From Marinospirillum celere (GTDB taxonomy: Bacteria > Pseudomonadota > Gammaproteobacteria > Pseudomonadales > Halomonadaceae): a stretch of DNA of 64,000 nucleotides. The notes beneath the pieces were generated by a model. It was not told where the DNA came from, did not search any database, and saw nothing but the letters and a program-made list of their open reading frames with translations. Below are positions 7,552-16,071 of the stretch, in pieces. Each line of letters starts with the position of its first letter. Position 1 is the stretch's first letter. The stretch lies in NCBI RefSeq assembly GCF_900112235.1, contig NZ_FOLH01000002.1, forward strand, positions 62,001-126,000, given 5' to 3'. A program made the translations under genes and the position numbers.

Positions 7552-9177
7552 CTAGTCAAGTTTGAAACCTTCCACCAGCTCTTCCAGATGGTCTGCTAAC
7601 TTGACCAGGTCATCACTGACTTGTGAGGACTTGCGTGCATCAGCAGAGGTTTGCTGGGCAATGGTGCCTATGTGACTGACTTGGGTATTAACCCTGCCAG
7701 CAACTTCCTGCTGCTCTTCTGCAGCATTGGCTAATTGTGCGTTGAGGGTGCTGATGTTGCTGACAGCATCGGCAATATGGCTCAGGGACTTACCAACCTG
7801 TTCGACATCACTCACACTCTTGTGGGCACTTTCCTGAGCGGTTTCCATCATGCTTACGGCACCCTTGGCTTCTTCCTGTAGGCGATCTATGGTGCGGCGG
7901 ACCTCTTGAGTGGCTTCATGGGTACGGTTGGCAAGGGATCTAACTTCATCGGCAACTACGGCAAAACCGCGACCACTTTCACCCGCTCTGGCTGCTTCTA
8001 TAGCCGCATTCAACGCCAGCAGGTTGGTCTGTTCAGCAATCCCAGTGATAATCTCCAGTACTTTGCCAACATCATCGCTATAGTGATCCAGAGCCTGAAT
8101 AACCTCTGAGGCCTTGCTGATATGTTCGGTCAGTTGGTGAATGCCTGCAATCGAAGCTTGGGTAACCGTGCGGCTGGAGCTGGCTTCATTGTTAGCTTCG
8201 CTGGAAGCATGGGAGGTGCGCTGGGCATGTTCACGTGCCTGCTGTGCACTGGCTTGCATCTGCTCCATGGCGCTGGCCATTTGTTCAGTTTCACTGTGTT
8301 GGGCATTAACGGCGCTGACGGTTTCTTCAGCAACTGATGAAATGGTGTGGGCGGAATTCTTAAGTGTACGGGTTGTCGCCGCAACCTGTTTGATGCTGGC
8401 AGCAAAGCGGTCGAGCATGGAGTTGAAATTGGAAGCCAGGCTGCCTATTTCATCATTGCTGCTGATACCCCGAACACGGACACTTAAATCAGAGTTTTCC
8501 TCTACATTGCGCATGGTCCGACGAATACGGCGCAGGGGACGGAGAATCAGGCGATAAACAACCCAGGATATCAGCAGTAGCCCGGCGACAAAAAGCAGGG
8601 ACTGAATGCCACCTAATTGCAAGAGGTTAAGGTTGATGCGTCTATCCAAATCCGAGAGGTTGTAACTGAGTCGGATGGCTCCCAGGAGTTCGCCCTTGGT
8701 TCCGACATGACAGGTCATGCAATTGGTGCCCCGGTAATCCGTTTCATTAAAGACAGGACGCAGCACCGTCATGATACGTCCTTCATCTGTTGAACGGATT
8801 TCCTGAATGGCTTCACCTCTGAGTGCACGCTGATCCAGCTCATCCACTGGCTGGTCAATATCAGCTGCTTCGCCAAAGAATTGGATAACTGGGTCTGCTC
8901 TGAGCACTCTTGCTTCAGTCATACCTGGCTGGCTGAGTACCTTTTCCCGATGAACTTCGCGAAACTGGGCCAGGGTACCGGTAAGCATCATGATATTCAG
9001 GGTATCCAGATAGGTGTCTGCCATATCCTGGACATTCTGGTACATGGTTTCCTCGACCATGGCTCTTTCACTCCGGATAGTGAAAAGCATGGATGCAATC
9101 ATAACCAGCAGCAGAACTGCAAGCAGGGCCGCATTAACCTTGGTCTGAATCGAGGTGTTGGCCAGCCACTTATTCAT
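7552..9177 (-). CDS. Methyl-accepting chemotaxis protein with a CxxCH haem motif
   Basis: A 541-residue transmembrane chemoreceptor. TM1 is about residues 14-33 and TM2 about 183-206, enclosing a periplasmic sensor of about 150 residues. The sensor has CMTCHVG (C153, C156, H157) just before TM2, a c-type haem attachment site. This resembles the haem-binding DUF3365/Tll0287-like sensors found on some chemoreceptors. A HAMP domain ([10 protein letters not shown] onwards) and the cytoplasmic signalling hairpin follow, with the highly conserved tip [16 protein letters not shown]. The ATG at 9177 has a GTGGAG ribosome site 8 bases upstream; an in-frame start further out lacks one. It probably senses redox state, oxygen, NO or a similar ligand and signals to CheA/CheW; the ligand is inference. 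Confidence 0.9.
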   Translation of the reverse strand: MNKWLANTSIQTKVNAALLAVLLLVMIASMLFTIRSERAMVEETMYQNVQDMADTYLDTLNIMMLTGTLAQFREVHREKVLSQPGMTEARVLRADPVIQFFGEAADIDQPVDELDQRALRGEAIQEIRSTDEGRIMTVLRPVFNETDYRGTNCMTCHVGTKGELLGAIRLSYNLSDLDRRINLNLLQLGGIQSLLFVAGLLLISWVVYRLILRPLRRIRRTMRNVEENSDLSVRVRGISSNDEIGSLASNFNSMLDRFAASIKQVAATTRTLKNSAHTISSVAEETVSAVNAQHSETEQMASAMEQMQASAQQAREHAQRTSHASSEANNEASSSRTVTQASIAGIHQLTEHISKASEVIQALDHYSDDVGKVLEIITGIAEQTNLLALNAAIEAARAGESGRGFAVVADEVRSLANRTHEATQEVRRTIDRLQEEAKGAVSMMETAQESAHKSVSDVEQVGKSLSHIADAVSNISTLNAQLANAAEEQQEVAGRVNTQVSHIGTIAQQTSADARKSSQVSDDLVKLADHLEELVEGFKLD

Positions 9178-9301
9178 TCTTTTTCTCCACCTTCTTGATG
9201 CCAGCTGCCTGGATACAGACAGCATAATTTTTTCATTTTACTGCCTGGAAGGCAGAAGAACCTTGATCCAGGGCAGCTGGCACGAGGCTAGATTTTAGTG
9301 C

Positions 9302-10528
9302 TCAAAGTTTCAGCTTATCGGCAACGAAATCAGCGTCCTTGTCACCCCGGCCTGACAGGTTGACCAGCACCTGAGTTTCACTGCCCAGGTTCTTGGCTTC
9401 CTGCATGACCCAGGCCAGAGCATGGGCGGACTCCAGAGCGGGGATGATGCCTTCCAGCTGGGAAAGTTTCATGAAAGCATCCAGACAGCCGTCATCATTG
9501 ATTGCATGGTATTCAGCCCGGCCAAGATCTTTAAGATAGCTATGATGGGGCCCTACTGAAGGATAGTCGAGTCCAGAGGCAATGGAGTAAACAGGATCGG
9601 GTTGACCTTCCTTGTCCTGCAGCATATAGGAATGAAAACCGTGCATGGTGCCAGGAGTACCATAGGTTAGGGTGGCAGCATGCTCGCCTTTGCCCAGGCC
9701 ATTGCCGGAGGGTTCCACACCAACCAGTTTAACTTGTTCATCATCCAGAAAGCCCGAGAAAAGTCCCATGGCGTTGGAGCCGCCGCCGACGCAGGCAACA
9801 ACATAGTCAGGCAGTTTGCCAGTCATTTCCGGGAACTGCTGACGGGCTTCGCGGCCAATAATGGATTGAAAATCACGGACCATCATTGGGAAGGGGTGAG
9901 GTCCAACAACTGAACCTATGGCATAAAAATAGTTGTCTGGGTCTTTCAAGTATTCTTCAAAAGCACTGTCAACCGCATCTTTAAGTGTGCGGGTTCCTGT
10001 TTCAACACTAATCAGCTTGGCGCCAAGGATTTTCATTTTGACAACATTGGGGTGTTCTTTGGCGACATCGATAGCCCCCATGTGGATTTCACACGGCAAG
10101 CCAACCAGGGCACAAGCGGTTGCCATGGCGACACCATGTTGGCCTGCACCCGTTTCAGCAATGACCTTGCTTTTACCCATATGCTTGGCAAGCAGGGCTT
10201 CACCCAGAGCATGATTGATTTTGTGGGCACCGGTATGGTTAAGGTCTTCCCGCTTAAGGTAGATCTTGGCACCACCACAGGCCTCGGTCAGCCGTTTGGC
10301 AAAATAGATAGGGCTGGGGCGTCCCACATAGTGTTGATAAAGCTGGGTTAGTTCATCTTGGTAGGCCTGAGTTTCCCGAATCTGTAAATAGGCAGCGGCT
10401 ATCTCATCCATGATGACTTTGAGGTGAGGGGGAATGGCCTGACCACCGTAGGGTCCAAAAAAACCTTCCGCATCAGGAAGCATGTGAGCGCTGGCTAATT
10501 TATTTGAATTATTGGTTGTGTGAGTCAT
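9302..10528 (-). CDS. trpB: Tryptophan synthase beta chain
   Basis: A 408-residue PLP enzyme that joins indole and serine to make tryptophan. The PLP lysine is K103 in [15 protein letters not shown], the phosphate-binding loop is VGGGSNAMG, and the conserved [10 protein letters not shown] start and LSGRGDKD end are present. This is the classical TrpB1 type that normally pairs with TrpA. No trpA, trpF or other trp gene lies beside it; the flanks are a chemoreceptor and a DUF3392 protein. Unless trpA is elsewhere in the genome, it would act with indole alone. The divergent spacer (10529-10701) holds a repeated GGAGTAAC element. Confidence 0.95.
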   Translation of the reverse strand: MTHTTNNSNKLASAHMLPDAEGFFGPYGGQAIPPHLKVIMDEIAAAYLQIRETQAYQDELTQLYQHYVGRPSPIYFAKRLTEACGGAKIYLKREDLNHTGAHKINHALGEALLAKHMGKSKVIAETGAGQHGVAMATACALVGLPCEIHMGAIDVAKEHPNVVKMKILGAKLISVETGTRTLKDAVDSAFEEYLKDPDNYFYAIGSVVGPHPFPMMVRDFQSIIGREARQQFPEMTGKLPDYVVACVGGGSNAMGLFSGFLDDEQVKLVGVEPSGNGLGKGEHAATLTYGTPGTMHGFHSYMLQDKEGQPDPVYSIASGLDYPSVGPHHSYLKDLGRAEYHAINDDGCLDAFMKLSQLEGIIPALESAHALAWVMQEAKNLGSETQVLVNLSGRGDKDADFVADKLKL

Positions 10529-10593
10529 GGGTCCAGAAGCCTTACCTTGTTCTTTATGGGGTTAATCCTGAGGAAGCTACTCTAACCCGACTG

Positions 10594-10621
10594 GGAGTAA
10601 CCTCCAATACCTAGGAGTAAC
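10594..10621. promoter_or_regulatory. Paired GGAGTAAC direct repeats between divergent genes
   Basis: The octamer GGAGTAAC occurs at 10594-10601 and again at 10614-10621, exactly 20 bases apart, about two DNA turns. The pair lies in the spacer between trpB (minus) and the DUF3392 gene (plus), 66 bases from the trpB start. Same-face spacing is typical of a dimeric regulator site. It does not resemble the TrpI site of pseudomonads as I know it. Function is inference. Confidence 0.3.
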
Positions 10622-10701
10622 AAAATGACATCGATGGAAGTTGCACTTAGGTTGTGGATGCTTATCATGCATCAGTTATGTCAACCAGTGAGAAACTTTG
10701 A

Positions 10702-11034
10702 ATGGATATTATCAATGAAATTCTGATACGTTCAGGCTACTGGACGTTTTCGCACATCAACAGCATTGCTCTGGCTCTGGTGGCGACCCTCTTGGTTATT
10801 TATGGGGATAATTTGAACCGTCTGGTCAAGAAACAATTAAGGCCCTACCCCAAGCTGGTCCGTATTCTGGGCTTTGTGCTTATGTGTGCCTTTGGCTATG
10901 GTGCACTAACCGTCTTGTTTACGCCGGTCTTGGCGAACTGGTTGGCACTGGTTCCTGTTAAATGGGTGGGTCCGCTAGTGGTGGCTCTCTTCTTTCTGGT
11001 GGGCTGGCTGGCTGAAAACAAACGCCAGGTTTAG
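10702..11034 (+). CDS. DUF3392 family small membrane protein
   Basis: A 110-residue protein with three hydrophobic segments (about 20-38, 54-76 and 83-102) and a central basic loop (VKKQLRPYPKLVR). The pattern of a short N-terminal SHINSIALALVATLLVIYGD and a tail ending in GWLAENKRQ fits DUF3392, a gammaproteobacterial inner-membrane family without known function. It starts with ATG and is followed 22 bases later by another unknown gene on the same strand. Confidence 0.75.
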   Translation: MDIINEILIRSGYWTFSHINSIALALVATLLVIYGDNLNRLVKKQLRPYPKLVRILGFVLMCAFGYGALTVLFTPVLANWLALVPVKWVGPLVVALFFLVGWLAENKRQV

Positions 11035-11056
11035 GGCTACTTAGGCTGGGTGGTAT

Positions 11057-11545
11057 ATGAATTCGACAGATAATGAAAAAACGAGGCTGGTGTCCAGAGG
11101 AGGCGAGAACTCGCCTTGGCAGTTTTGGCAATATTGTCAGCCTCTAACTGGCGAATTTCACCTTTATGCTTTCCAGCCAGAGCTAGCTGGAGTCTCTAGC
11201 AGCAAAGCTCTTCATTTGGGCGCATTTAACGACACGGCCAACCTGGCTGTGCAGAAATCTCGCTTTCTTGAAGAGCCTAAAACCTGTGTTGCCCTGGAAC
11301 TGGATGCTAAAGAATTTGCGGCTTGGCTGGAAAACCCGGAAGCAAATCAGCAGCCTGAATTTGTCGGCTATTTCGGCAGCCCGTGGAGTGGTTATGGTAT
11401 CAAACGGGTGGAGGAGCACCAGGTGGAAGTCATTTATGCTGCAGACAGAAGATATGAATGGATCGGTGTTTTTACCCAGGCCGAGGCCTTCGCCTGGATC
11501 GAACTGGACTATGATCGCCGGCGCAGGCGCTGCGTGATATGTTGA
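11057..11545 (+). CDS. Hypothetical soluble protein
   Basis: I do not recognise this 162-residue protein. It has no signal peptide or membrane segment and is rich in Trp, Phe and Tyr (WQFWQYCQP, FVGYFGSPWSGYG, YEWIGVFTQAEAFAWIELDY). It ends in an unusual run of arginines and a cysteine pair (DYDRRRRRCVIC). It probably shares a transcript with the DUF3392 gene 22 bases upstream. Its stop codon abuts the stop of dnaB on the other strand. The ATG at 11057 has only a weak ribosome site. The reading frame is clean and of normal codon use, so I accept it as a gene. Confidence 0.6.
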   Translation: MNSTDNEKTRLVSRGGENSPWQFWQYCQPLTGEFHLYAFQPELAGVSSSKALHLGAFNDTANLAVQKSRFLEEPKTCVALELDAKEFAAWLENPEANQQPEFVGYFGSPWSGYGIKRVEEHQVEVIYAADRRYEWIGVFTQAEAFAWIELDYDRRRRRCVIC

Positions 11546-12958
11546 TCAGTCGCTATAGATGATGCCAGCTTCACGGTATTGAGCCAGACTTTCAGGTGCC
11601 AGGTTTTCAAAACGTGTGAAGTGGCCGGTAAAGAGTAGGTGCACGCTCCCTACAGGACCATTACGCTGTTTGCCGATAATAATTTCTGCAAGCCCTTTAT
11701 TATCCGGGTTTTCTGGATGATAAACCTCATCCCGATAAACAAAGGCGATGACATCCGCATCCTGCTCAATCGCCCCTGATTCACGCAAATCCGACATGAT
11801 GGGGCGTTTATTGGTTCGCTGCTCCAGACCCCGGTTAAGCTGCGAAAGGGCCACCACAGGACAGCTGAATTCTTTGGCAAGGGCTTTGAGTGAGCGTGAA
11901 ATTTCCGAGATTTCATTGGTCCGGTTTTCGGAATTTCCAGGAACCCGCATCAACTGAAGATAGTCGACCATGATCAGAGCAGGGTTGCAGTCCTGCTCCC
12001 GAACCAGGCGGCGGGTACGGGTCCGCATATCATTGGGTGAAAGACCGGGAGTATCATCAATAAACAGCTTGGTGTCTTTGATCAGGCGCACTGTTGAAGT
12101 GATGCGATCCCAATCTTCATCTTCCAGGTTGCCGGTGCGTAAACGGTTTTGTTCAACCCGGCCCAGCGAAGAAACAATACGCATCATCAGCTGGGAAGAG
12201 GGCATCTCCATGGAAAAGACCAGAACGGGTTTGCCCGTATGAACAGCAGCATTTTCTACCAGGTTCATGGCAAAAGTGGTTTTACCCATCGAAGGACGCC
12301 CGGCGACGATGACCAGATCGGCTGGCTGCAGGCCTGAGGTCATTTCATCCAGGTCTGTAAAGCCCGTGGGTAGCCCGGTAATCCCGGTGGAGTTGATATC
12401 CAGGGTTTCCAGCATTTCCACAACATTGCTGGCGATGTCGGTAATATGCTGAGGACCGCCGAATTTGGGTCTTTCTTCTGCGATCTTAAAGACCTGCTGT
12501 TCTGCTTCATTGAGCAGTTCATCCGTGTTGCGTCCCTGGGGGTGAAAGGCGGCTTCAGCAATACGGTTTGCGGCTTCAATCAAGCGCCTTCTTACCGAGC
12601 GGTCGCGAACGATTTCGGCATAAGCCCGAATATTGCTGGCGCTGGGTGTGTTTCTGCCCAGCTCATAAAGGTAGGCCGTCCCACCAATGGATTCTAAAAG
12701 ACCCAGCTCTTTCAAGCTGTTACTAAGAATCAGGGGGTCAAAAGGGGTTAGCTTTTCATTCAGGTCACGCATGACCCGAAAGATGAGCTGGTGAGGCTTA
12801 AGATAAAAATCCGTTTCGACCAGTAGCTCAGCTACGGCATCCATGGAGGCATTATCAAGCAGCAAGCCACCTAATACTGACTGTTCTGCTTCCCGCGAAT
12901 GGGGAGGCATTTTGACCTGAGCGGTTTCTTTGTCAGTGCTGGCTTCCGGGCTGGACAT
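11546..12958 (-). CDS. dnaB: Replicative DNA helicase DnaB
   Basis: A 470-residue hexameric helicase that unwinds DNA ahead of the replisome. The N-terminal primase-interacting domain begins near PPHSREAEQSVLGGLL (about 18-33). The RecA-like motor has Walker A GRPSMGKTTFAMN (about 216-228), the Walker B strand ALIMVDYLQLM and SQLNRGLEQR near the arginine-finger region. Length is standard. It lies downstream of the rpsF-rpsR-rplI unit, a common gammaproteobacterial order, but two hairpins between rplI and dnaB suggest separate transcription. Confidence 0.97.
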   Translation of the reverse strand: MSSPEASTDKETAQVKMPPHSREAEQSVLGGLLLDNASMDAVAELLVETDFYLKPHQLIFRVMRDLNEKLTPFDPLILSNSLKELGLLESIGGTAYLYELGRNTPSASNIRAYAEIVRDRSVRRRLIEAANRIAEAAFHPQGRNTDELLNEAEQQVFKIAEERPKFGGPQHITDIASNVVEMLETLDINSTGITGLPTGFTDLDEMTSGLQPADLVIVAGRPSMGKTTFAMNLVENAAVHTGKPVLVFSMEMPSSQLMMRIVSSLGRVEQNRLRTGNLEDEDWDRITSTVRLIKDTKLFIDDTPGLSPNDMRTRTRRLVREQDCNPALIMVDYLQLMRVPGNSENRTNEISEISRSLKALAKEFSCPVVALSQLNRGLEQRTNKRPIMSDLRESGAIEQDADVIAFVYRDEVYHPENPDNKGLAEIIIGKQRNGPVGSVHLLFTGHFTRFENLAPESLAQYREAGIIYSD

Positions 12959-12981
12959 GGCCGCAACTCCATAGGATCAAT

Positions 12982-13046
12982 CAAAAAAGGCACAGGGTGA
13001 GCCCGTGCCTTGGATTTTACCAGGGGCCTCAAAAGAGCAGGCCCCT
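12982..13046 (-). terminator. Terminator after rplI plus a second hairpin
   Basis: Reading on the minus strand, an AAGGCAC/GTGCCTT stem (13005-13011 with 12987-12993), extended by a G/C run, is followed by six T residues: a good factor-independent terminator for the ribosomal-protein operon. A second perfect 8-bp stem, AGGGGCCT (13022-13029) / AGGCCCCT (13039-13046), precedes it and lacks a T run. Confidence 0.75.
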
Positions 13047-13059
13047 AACGTTGTTGATT

Positions 13060-13509
13060 TTACTCAGCAACAACAGCGACACGTAGTAGGCTTTCTACTT
13101 CTGGGTGCAGCTGAACCAGAATTTCGTATTCGCCAGTCATGCGCAGAGGGCCTTCTGGCAGACGAATTTCGCTTTTGTTCAGCTCAATACCAGCAGCGAC
13201 AGCCGCTTCGGCCAGGTCACGAGGACCAATAGAACCGAATAGCTTGCCTTCGTCACCCGCTTTGGAGGCCAGAGTGATTCTTTCCAGGCCTTCCAGCTGA
13301 GCTTTACGTGCTTCGGCAGTCGCCAGACGCTCAGCAGACGCTTTTTCCAGTTCAGCGCGGCGCTGTTCAAACATTTCACGGTTTTCTTTGGTCGCAGGAA
13401 CGGCTTTGCCTTGTGGAATCAGGTAGTTACGGCCATAGCCGTTTTTTACGCTGACTTCATCACCCAGGGCGCCAAGTTTACCAATTTTTTCCAATAGAAT
13501 GACTTGCAT
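13060..13509 (-). CDS. rplI: 50S ribosomal protein L9
   Basis: A 149-residue ribosomal protein that binds domain V of 23S rRNA and stretches out from the L1 side of the 50S subunit. The N-terminal domain [13 protein letters not shown] ... [13 protein letters not shown] is diagnostic. The long connecting helix follows (about 45-80), then the C-terminal domain with [13 protein letters not shown]. It is the last gene of the rpsF-rpsR-DUF2232-rplI unit and is followed by a terminator. Confidence 0.98.
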   Translation of the reverse strand: MQVILLEKIGKLGALGDEVSVKNGYGRNYLIPQGKAVPATKENREMFEQRRAELEKASAERLATAEARKAQLEGLERITLASKAGDEGKLFGSIGPRDLAEAAVAAGIELNKSEIRLPEGPLRMTGEYEILVQLHPEVESLLRVAVVAE

Positions 13510-13527
13510 GTTTATATCCTCTAGACG

Positions 13528-14421
13528 TTAGGCGTCCCCGTCATCACCCTTATCAGCGGGTGGGGGAGGGGGCGCCAGTCGTTGACGAAAGTTCATCAGA
13601 CTGTCCGCCATGGCGATCAGCACCAAAAGAACGCTCAAGTAAGGCAGGGCAAATAAAAGCAGTACATACAACATGCCCAGCCAGAAGGTGTTGTATTGCT
13701 TGATGGCTACAACCCAGTGAATCAGGGCCAAACCAGCGATTAACAAAGGAACAAAGAGCAGTGGAACCAGTGGTAGCAGCAGTTGGATACCTAGAGCAAC
13801 AGCCAGGATGACAACACCAAAAGCGATCGGGAACCAGCTGGGCATTCTCAGCTGGTGAAACTCTTCTTGAAAACCGCCTGGGTTGTAAAGCAGGGCTTGC
13901 CACCAGCGGGCCAGAAATAGGCTGATGAAGATCAACAGTATTTGTACTGCTGTGATAACACCATTCAGCAGCAGGGACATTAAGCCCATCACCTGCTGTT
14001 GGTCGCTGGCGCTAAGTTCATCAAACTGCACCAAGCCGCCCTGATTGACGAGTACCTGGATGAAATGTTCCTGGATATCGTCGGGTAGCCATTGGTAGCC
14101 CAGAGCCACCAAACTGCCCAGACCCATGCCGGCCAGGAGAACCTGGGGCCAGTTTTGGGTCTGCCGCAGAATTTCGGCAAGCAGGGCAGTTCCTAGCAGA
14201 AGCAGTAGTAGGTCAGGATTGTTTTGTGCAAAGAGGTAATAAACCCCTGGCAAACTGACCCAGAAAAGCAGGTAGAGCCCTTCGTGCCGCCCCATTCTCA
14301 ACCAGACGAGTGCCAGGATGGCACCGCTGATCAGGGACAGGACGGGTAAAAAGGCAGTCAGCACAGCCGCGCCTGCGGCCCTGCTGCGGCTTTTCATGAC
14401 AAATTCTGCAAAAAAACGCAT
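13528..14421 (-). CDS. DUF2232 (YybS-like) polytopic membrane protein
   Basis: A 297-residue integral membrane protein with about eight hydrophobic segments, a loop near DIQEHFIQVLVNQGG, and an acidic C-terminus after PPPPPADKGDD. This matches DUF2232, whose members sit between rpsR and rplI in many gammaproteobacteria; no function is known. The first ATG (14421) is used here; a second in-frame ATG lies 24 bases in and also lacks a strong ribosome site. Position within a ribosomal-protein operon implies co-expression with translation genes. Confidence 0.8.
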   Translation of the reverse strand: MRFFAEFVMKSRSRAAGAAVLTAFLPVLSLISGAILALVWLRMGRHEGLYLLFWVSLPGVYYLFAQNNPDLLLLLLGTALLAEILRQTQNWPQVLLAGMGLGSLVALGYQWLPDDIQEHFIQVLVNQGGLVQFDELSASDQQQVMGLMSLLLNGVITAVQILLIFISLFLARWWQALLYNPGGFQEEFHQLRMPSWFPIAFGVVILAVALGIQLLLPLVPLLFVPLLIAGLALIHWVVAIKQYNTFWLGMLYVLLLFALPYLSVLLVLIAMADSLMNFRQRLAPPPPPADKGDDGDA

Positions 14422-14458
14422 GCTTGTCTGCTCTCAGGGGTGTTCCCTGTTGTTGGAC

Positions 14459-14686
14459 TTACTCGTGGCTATCCGAAAAGGGTAGCAGGGCCAGGTAACG
14501 AGCACGCTTGATGGCGGTTGACAGCTGACGCTGATACTTGGCCTTGGTGCCGGTAATGCGGCTGGGAACGATTTTGCCAGTTTCGGTGATGTAGCCTTTC
14601 AGCAGATCGATATCTTTGTAGTCGATTTGCTTGATGCCTTCAGCAGTGAAACGACAGAACTTACGACGACGGAAAAAACGAGCCAT
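14459..14686 (-). CDS. rpsR: 30S ribosomal protein S18
   Basis: A 75-residue ribosomal protein that pairs with S6 on the 30S platform. It shows the diagnostic [12 protein letters not shown] start, the [12 protein letters not shown] segment, and [15 protein letters not shown] with the basic rRNA-binding region. It lies 24 bases after rpsF in the normal order. A clear AGGAG ribosome site precedes the start. Confidence 0.98.
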   Translation of the reverse strand: MARFFRRRKFCRFTAEGIKQIDYKDIDLLKGYITETGKIVPSRITGTKAKYQRQLSTAIKRARYLALLPFSDSHE

Positions 14687-14709
14687 TTTGCTTCTCCTGA
14701 TATTCGGGT

Positions 14710-15111
14710 TTATTCAGCAGTGTCTTCAGAAGTTTGTTCTTCAGACTCTTCTTGACGAGTGTCACGATCATCGCGGCGACGGTCTTCACGCGATTCGCTG
14801 GCTTTCATAGGAGAAGGCTCAGTGACAGCTTCGTTCATACGAACAATCAGATTGCGGATAACGGCATCGTTGTAACGGAAAATTTCTTCCAGTTCGCTGA
14901 TTACGTTTTCAGGGCACTCAAGGTTCATCAGAACATAGTGGGCCTTGGTAATCTTGTCGATAGGGTAAGCCAGGTGGCGGCGGCCCCAGTCTTCCAGACG
15001 ATGAACCTGACCTTGGTTTTCAGTAACCAGGCCTGTGTAACGCTCGATCATTGCAGGCACTTGCTCGCTCTGATCAGGGTGAACCATGAAAACGATTTCA
15101 TAATGACGCAT
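14710..15111 (-). CDS. rpsF: 30S ribosomal protein S6
   Basis: A 133-residue S6 protein. The start [14 protein letters not shown] at 15111 is set by the conserved N-terminus and an AAGGA ribosome site 7 bases upstream. [22 protein letters not shown] and the VIRNLIVRM strand are typical. The tail after residue 105 is highly charged (many E, R and D), as in gammaproteobacterial S6 proteins that can be extended with glutamate by RimK, though the tail here is longer and more mixed. First gene of the S6-S18-L9 operon. Confidence 0.97.
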   Translation of the reverse strand: MRHYEIVFMVHPDQSEQVPAMIERYTGLVTENQGQVHRLEDWGRRHLAYPIDKITKAHYVLMNLECPENVISELEEIFRYNDAVIRNLIVRMNEAVTEPSPMKASESREDRRRDDRDTRQEESEEQTSEDTAE

Positions 15112-15262
15112 GGAATGCTCCTTACGGGTTAATAGCCTTTTACAGCGGCTGCGTGCAGCCTGAAGCAAAAAGCAAGGAGGAAACTGCTAGTGCTGGATAA
15201 CAGGATGGAGCCTGTTACTGTCCGGGTCAATTTCCAAAAGTACCCCAGACAAGCGCGGCATT

Positions 15263-16069
15263 CTAACCTGTCGGGCCTGCCTGGGGCAAGCGCTGACGTA
15301 CGGCTTCATAAAGGACGATGCCGGAAGCAACGGAGACATTAAGACTGGAAACCTCCCCGGCCATCGGCAGGTGAACCAGTTGATCGCAGTGTTCCCGGGT
15401 CAACCGGCGCATCCCTTTGCCTTCAGCACCCATCACCAGGGCGAGGGGGCGGTCCAGATCGGCCTCGTAAACTGAAAGCTTGGCTTCACCCGCTGTGCCC
15501 AGAATCCAGACTCCATAGTCAGCCAGGCTGCGCAGGGTGCGAGCCAGGTTGGTGACTTGAATCAGGGGCAGGGTTTCAGCAGCACCACAGGCGACCTTGC
15601 GGACAGTGGCATTCAGGCCTGCGGACTTGTCTTTGGGAAGAACCAGGGCATCGGCACCGGCTGCTTCGGCGGTACGCAGACAGGCCCCCAGGTTATGGGG
15701 GTCCGTCACGCCATCCAGTATTAGCAGTAGGGGAGCTTTTTCAGCTTGCTCTAAAAGGGTTTCCAACTCGGTTTCATTGCCCGCTTGGCGGGGCTGTGCC
15801 CAGGCGAGAATGCCCTGGTGAGCGCCGCTTGCCTGCTGGTCAAGTTCTTCGCGGGTCTTGGTGGCCACTTCCAGCCCCTGGGCTTGAGCCAGCTCAAGCA
15901 GGGGTTGCATTCGGGCATCCAGACGCCCTTCCATCACCCAGAGGCTAAAAACCTGCTGTGGGCGGTGTTTAAGGAGGCTGGTGACCGCATGCAGACCAAA
16001 GACTGCAACCTGGCCGTTTTCGGTTAGGTTCTTTTTGTTGGGCTTACGCCTGAATGCTGGTTTTGACAT
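15263..16069 (-). CDS. rlmB: 23S rRNA (Gm2251) 2'-O-methyltransferase RlmB
   Basis: A 268-residue SpoU-family (SPOUT) methyltransferase that methylates G2251 in the P-loop of 23S rRNA. A short basic N-terminal extension is followed by the substrate-binding domain starting at VFGLHAVTSLL. The catalytic domain has LLILDGVTDPHNLGACLRTA (motif 1), LVMGAEGKGMRRLT (motif 2) and the knot motif LPMAGEVSSLNVSVA (motif 3). It begins 2 bases after the end of rnr, so the two are co-transcribed, as in many gammaproteobacteria. Confidence 0.96.
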   Translation of the reverse strand: MSKPAFRRKPNKKNLTENGQVAVFGLHAVTSLLKHRPQQVFSLWVMEGRLDARMQPLLELAQAQGLEVATKTREELDQQASGAHQGILAWAQPRQAGNETELETLLEQAEKAPLLLILDGVTDPHNLGACLRTAEAAGADALVLPKDKSAGLNATVRKVACGAAETLPLIQVTNLARTLRSLADYGVWILGTAGEAKLSVYEADLDRPLALVMGAEGKGMRRLTREHCDQLVHLPMAGEVSSLNVSVASGIVLYEAVRQRLPQAGPTG

Positions 16070-16071
16070 GC

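Noticed and set aside
10625..10726. A 33-codon plus-strand frame with an AGGAG site, overlapping the DUF3392 start
   Set aside because: It has no recognisable composition or family and overlaps a better gene. A leader peptide is possible, but nothing besides the ribosome site supports it.
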